A DNA stretch of 64,000 nt from Kaistia geumhonensis (GTDB lineage Bacteria; Pseudomonadota; Alphaproteobacteria; Rhizobiales; Kaistiaceae). A program made the position numbers and the translations under genes. Below the pieces are notes generated by a model. The model ran no database searches. It worked only from the letters and a program-made list of their open reading frames with translations, and was not told where the DNA came from. Numbering within the stretch: position 1 is the stretch's first letter; each line of letters begins with the position of its first letter. The DNA is taken from contig NZ_JAUSWJ010000001.1 in assembly GCF_030815145.1 (NCBI RefSeq), positions 3,896,501 to 3,960,500 of the forward strand, read 5' to 3'. Shown here piece by piece: positions 63,754-64,000 of the stretch.

Positions 63754-64000
<247 letters not shown>

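Overview
This is about 64 kb of a high-GC alphaproteobacterial chromosome, most likely from the Hyphomicrobiales (Rhizobiales). The markers are a complete-looking set of CtrA cell-cycle regulators (chpT, ctrA, divK, pleD, sciP), an EipA/DUF1134 envelope protein, GANTC sites in the ctrA control region, a GAAC-N7-GAAC LexA operator of the alphaproteobacterial type, and an initiator tRNA with an A-U pair in place of the outermost G-C pair of the anticodon-stem GGG/CCC. The genus cannot be fixed from sequence alone. There is no insertion sequence, integrase, CRISPR array or rRNA operon; this is mostly core chromosome with transport accessory blocks.

Layout. 1-7.1 kb: cell-cycle block, with eipA divergent from chpT, then ctrA divergent from a fliJ-like gene, then divK-pleD. 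7.2-9.2 kb: rpmG, an MFS exporter, DUF983. 9.3-13.8 kb: a ribose-type ABC importer (binding protein, ATPase, two permeases). 14.0-18.3 kb: pyrB, a pseudo-dihydroorotase, plsY, dprA. 18.3-24.1 kb: a small conserved protein, topA, rnr. 24.1-32.9 kb: a secreted protein, an AidB-like flavoprotein, HXXEE, ruvX, DedA, a UPF0173 hydrolase, sciP, mnmA, a PmtA-like methyltransferase, a beta-propeller glycosidase. 33.0-38.4 kb: elongator tRNA-Met, a short atypical stretch, and a ManA-like / GT4-toroid fusion / GH130 operon. 38.4-40.2 kb: yedK and a two-gene unit around a LexA box, then tRNA-fMet. 40.2-43.2 kb: a two-component pair with PepSY and cytochrome b561. 43.3-49.1 kb: a second ribose-type ABC importer with a regulator carrying two winged-helix domains. 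49.3-50.3 kb: two membrane proteins. 50.4-55.2 kb: dctA divergent from dctBD with a sigma-54 promoter. 55.2-59.6 kb: DUF2934 and an OsmF/YehWXY-type osmolyte importer. 59.9-64 kb: a hybrid histidine kinase, an FMN glutamate-synthase-like protein, and the end of a Cys/Met PLP enzyme.

How the parts fit. ChpT relays phosphate to CtrA; DivK and PleD feed that relay and c-di-GMP; SciP, whose own upstream region carries a CtrA-type box, restrains CtrA-activated transcription. DctB/DctD plus sigma-54 should switch on dctA when C4-dicarboxylates are present. The least understood units are the GT4-toroid/GH130 operon, the LexA-controlled small-protein pair at 39.2-39.7 kb, the double winged-helix regulator, and several very small membrane proteins.
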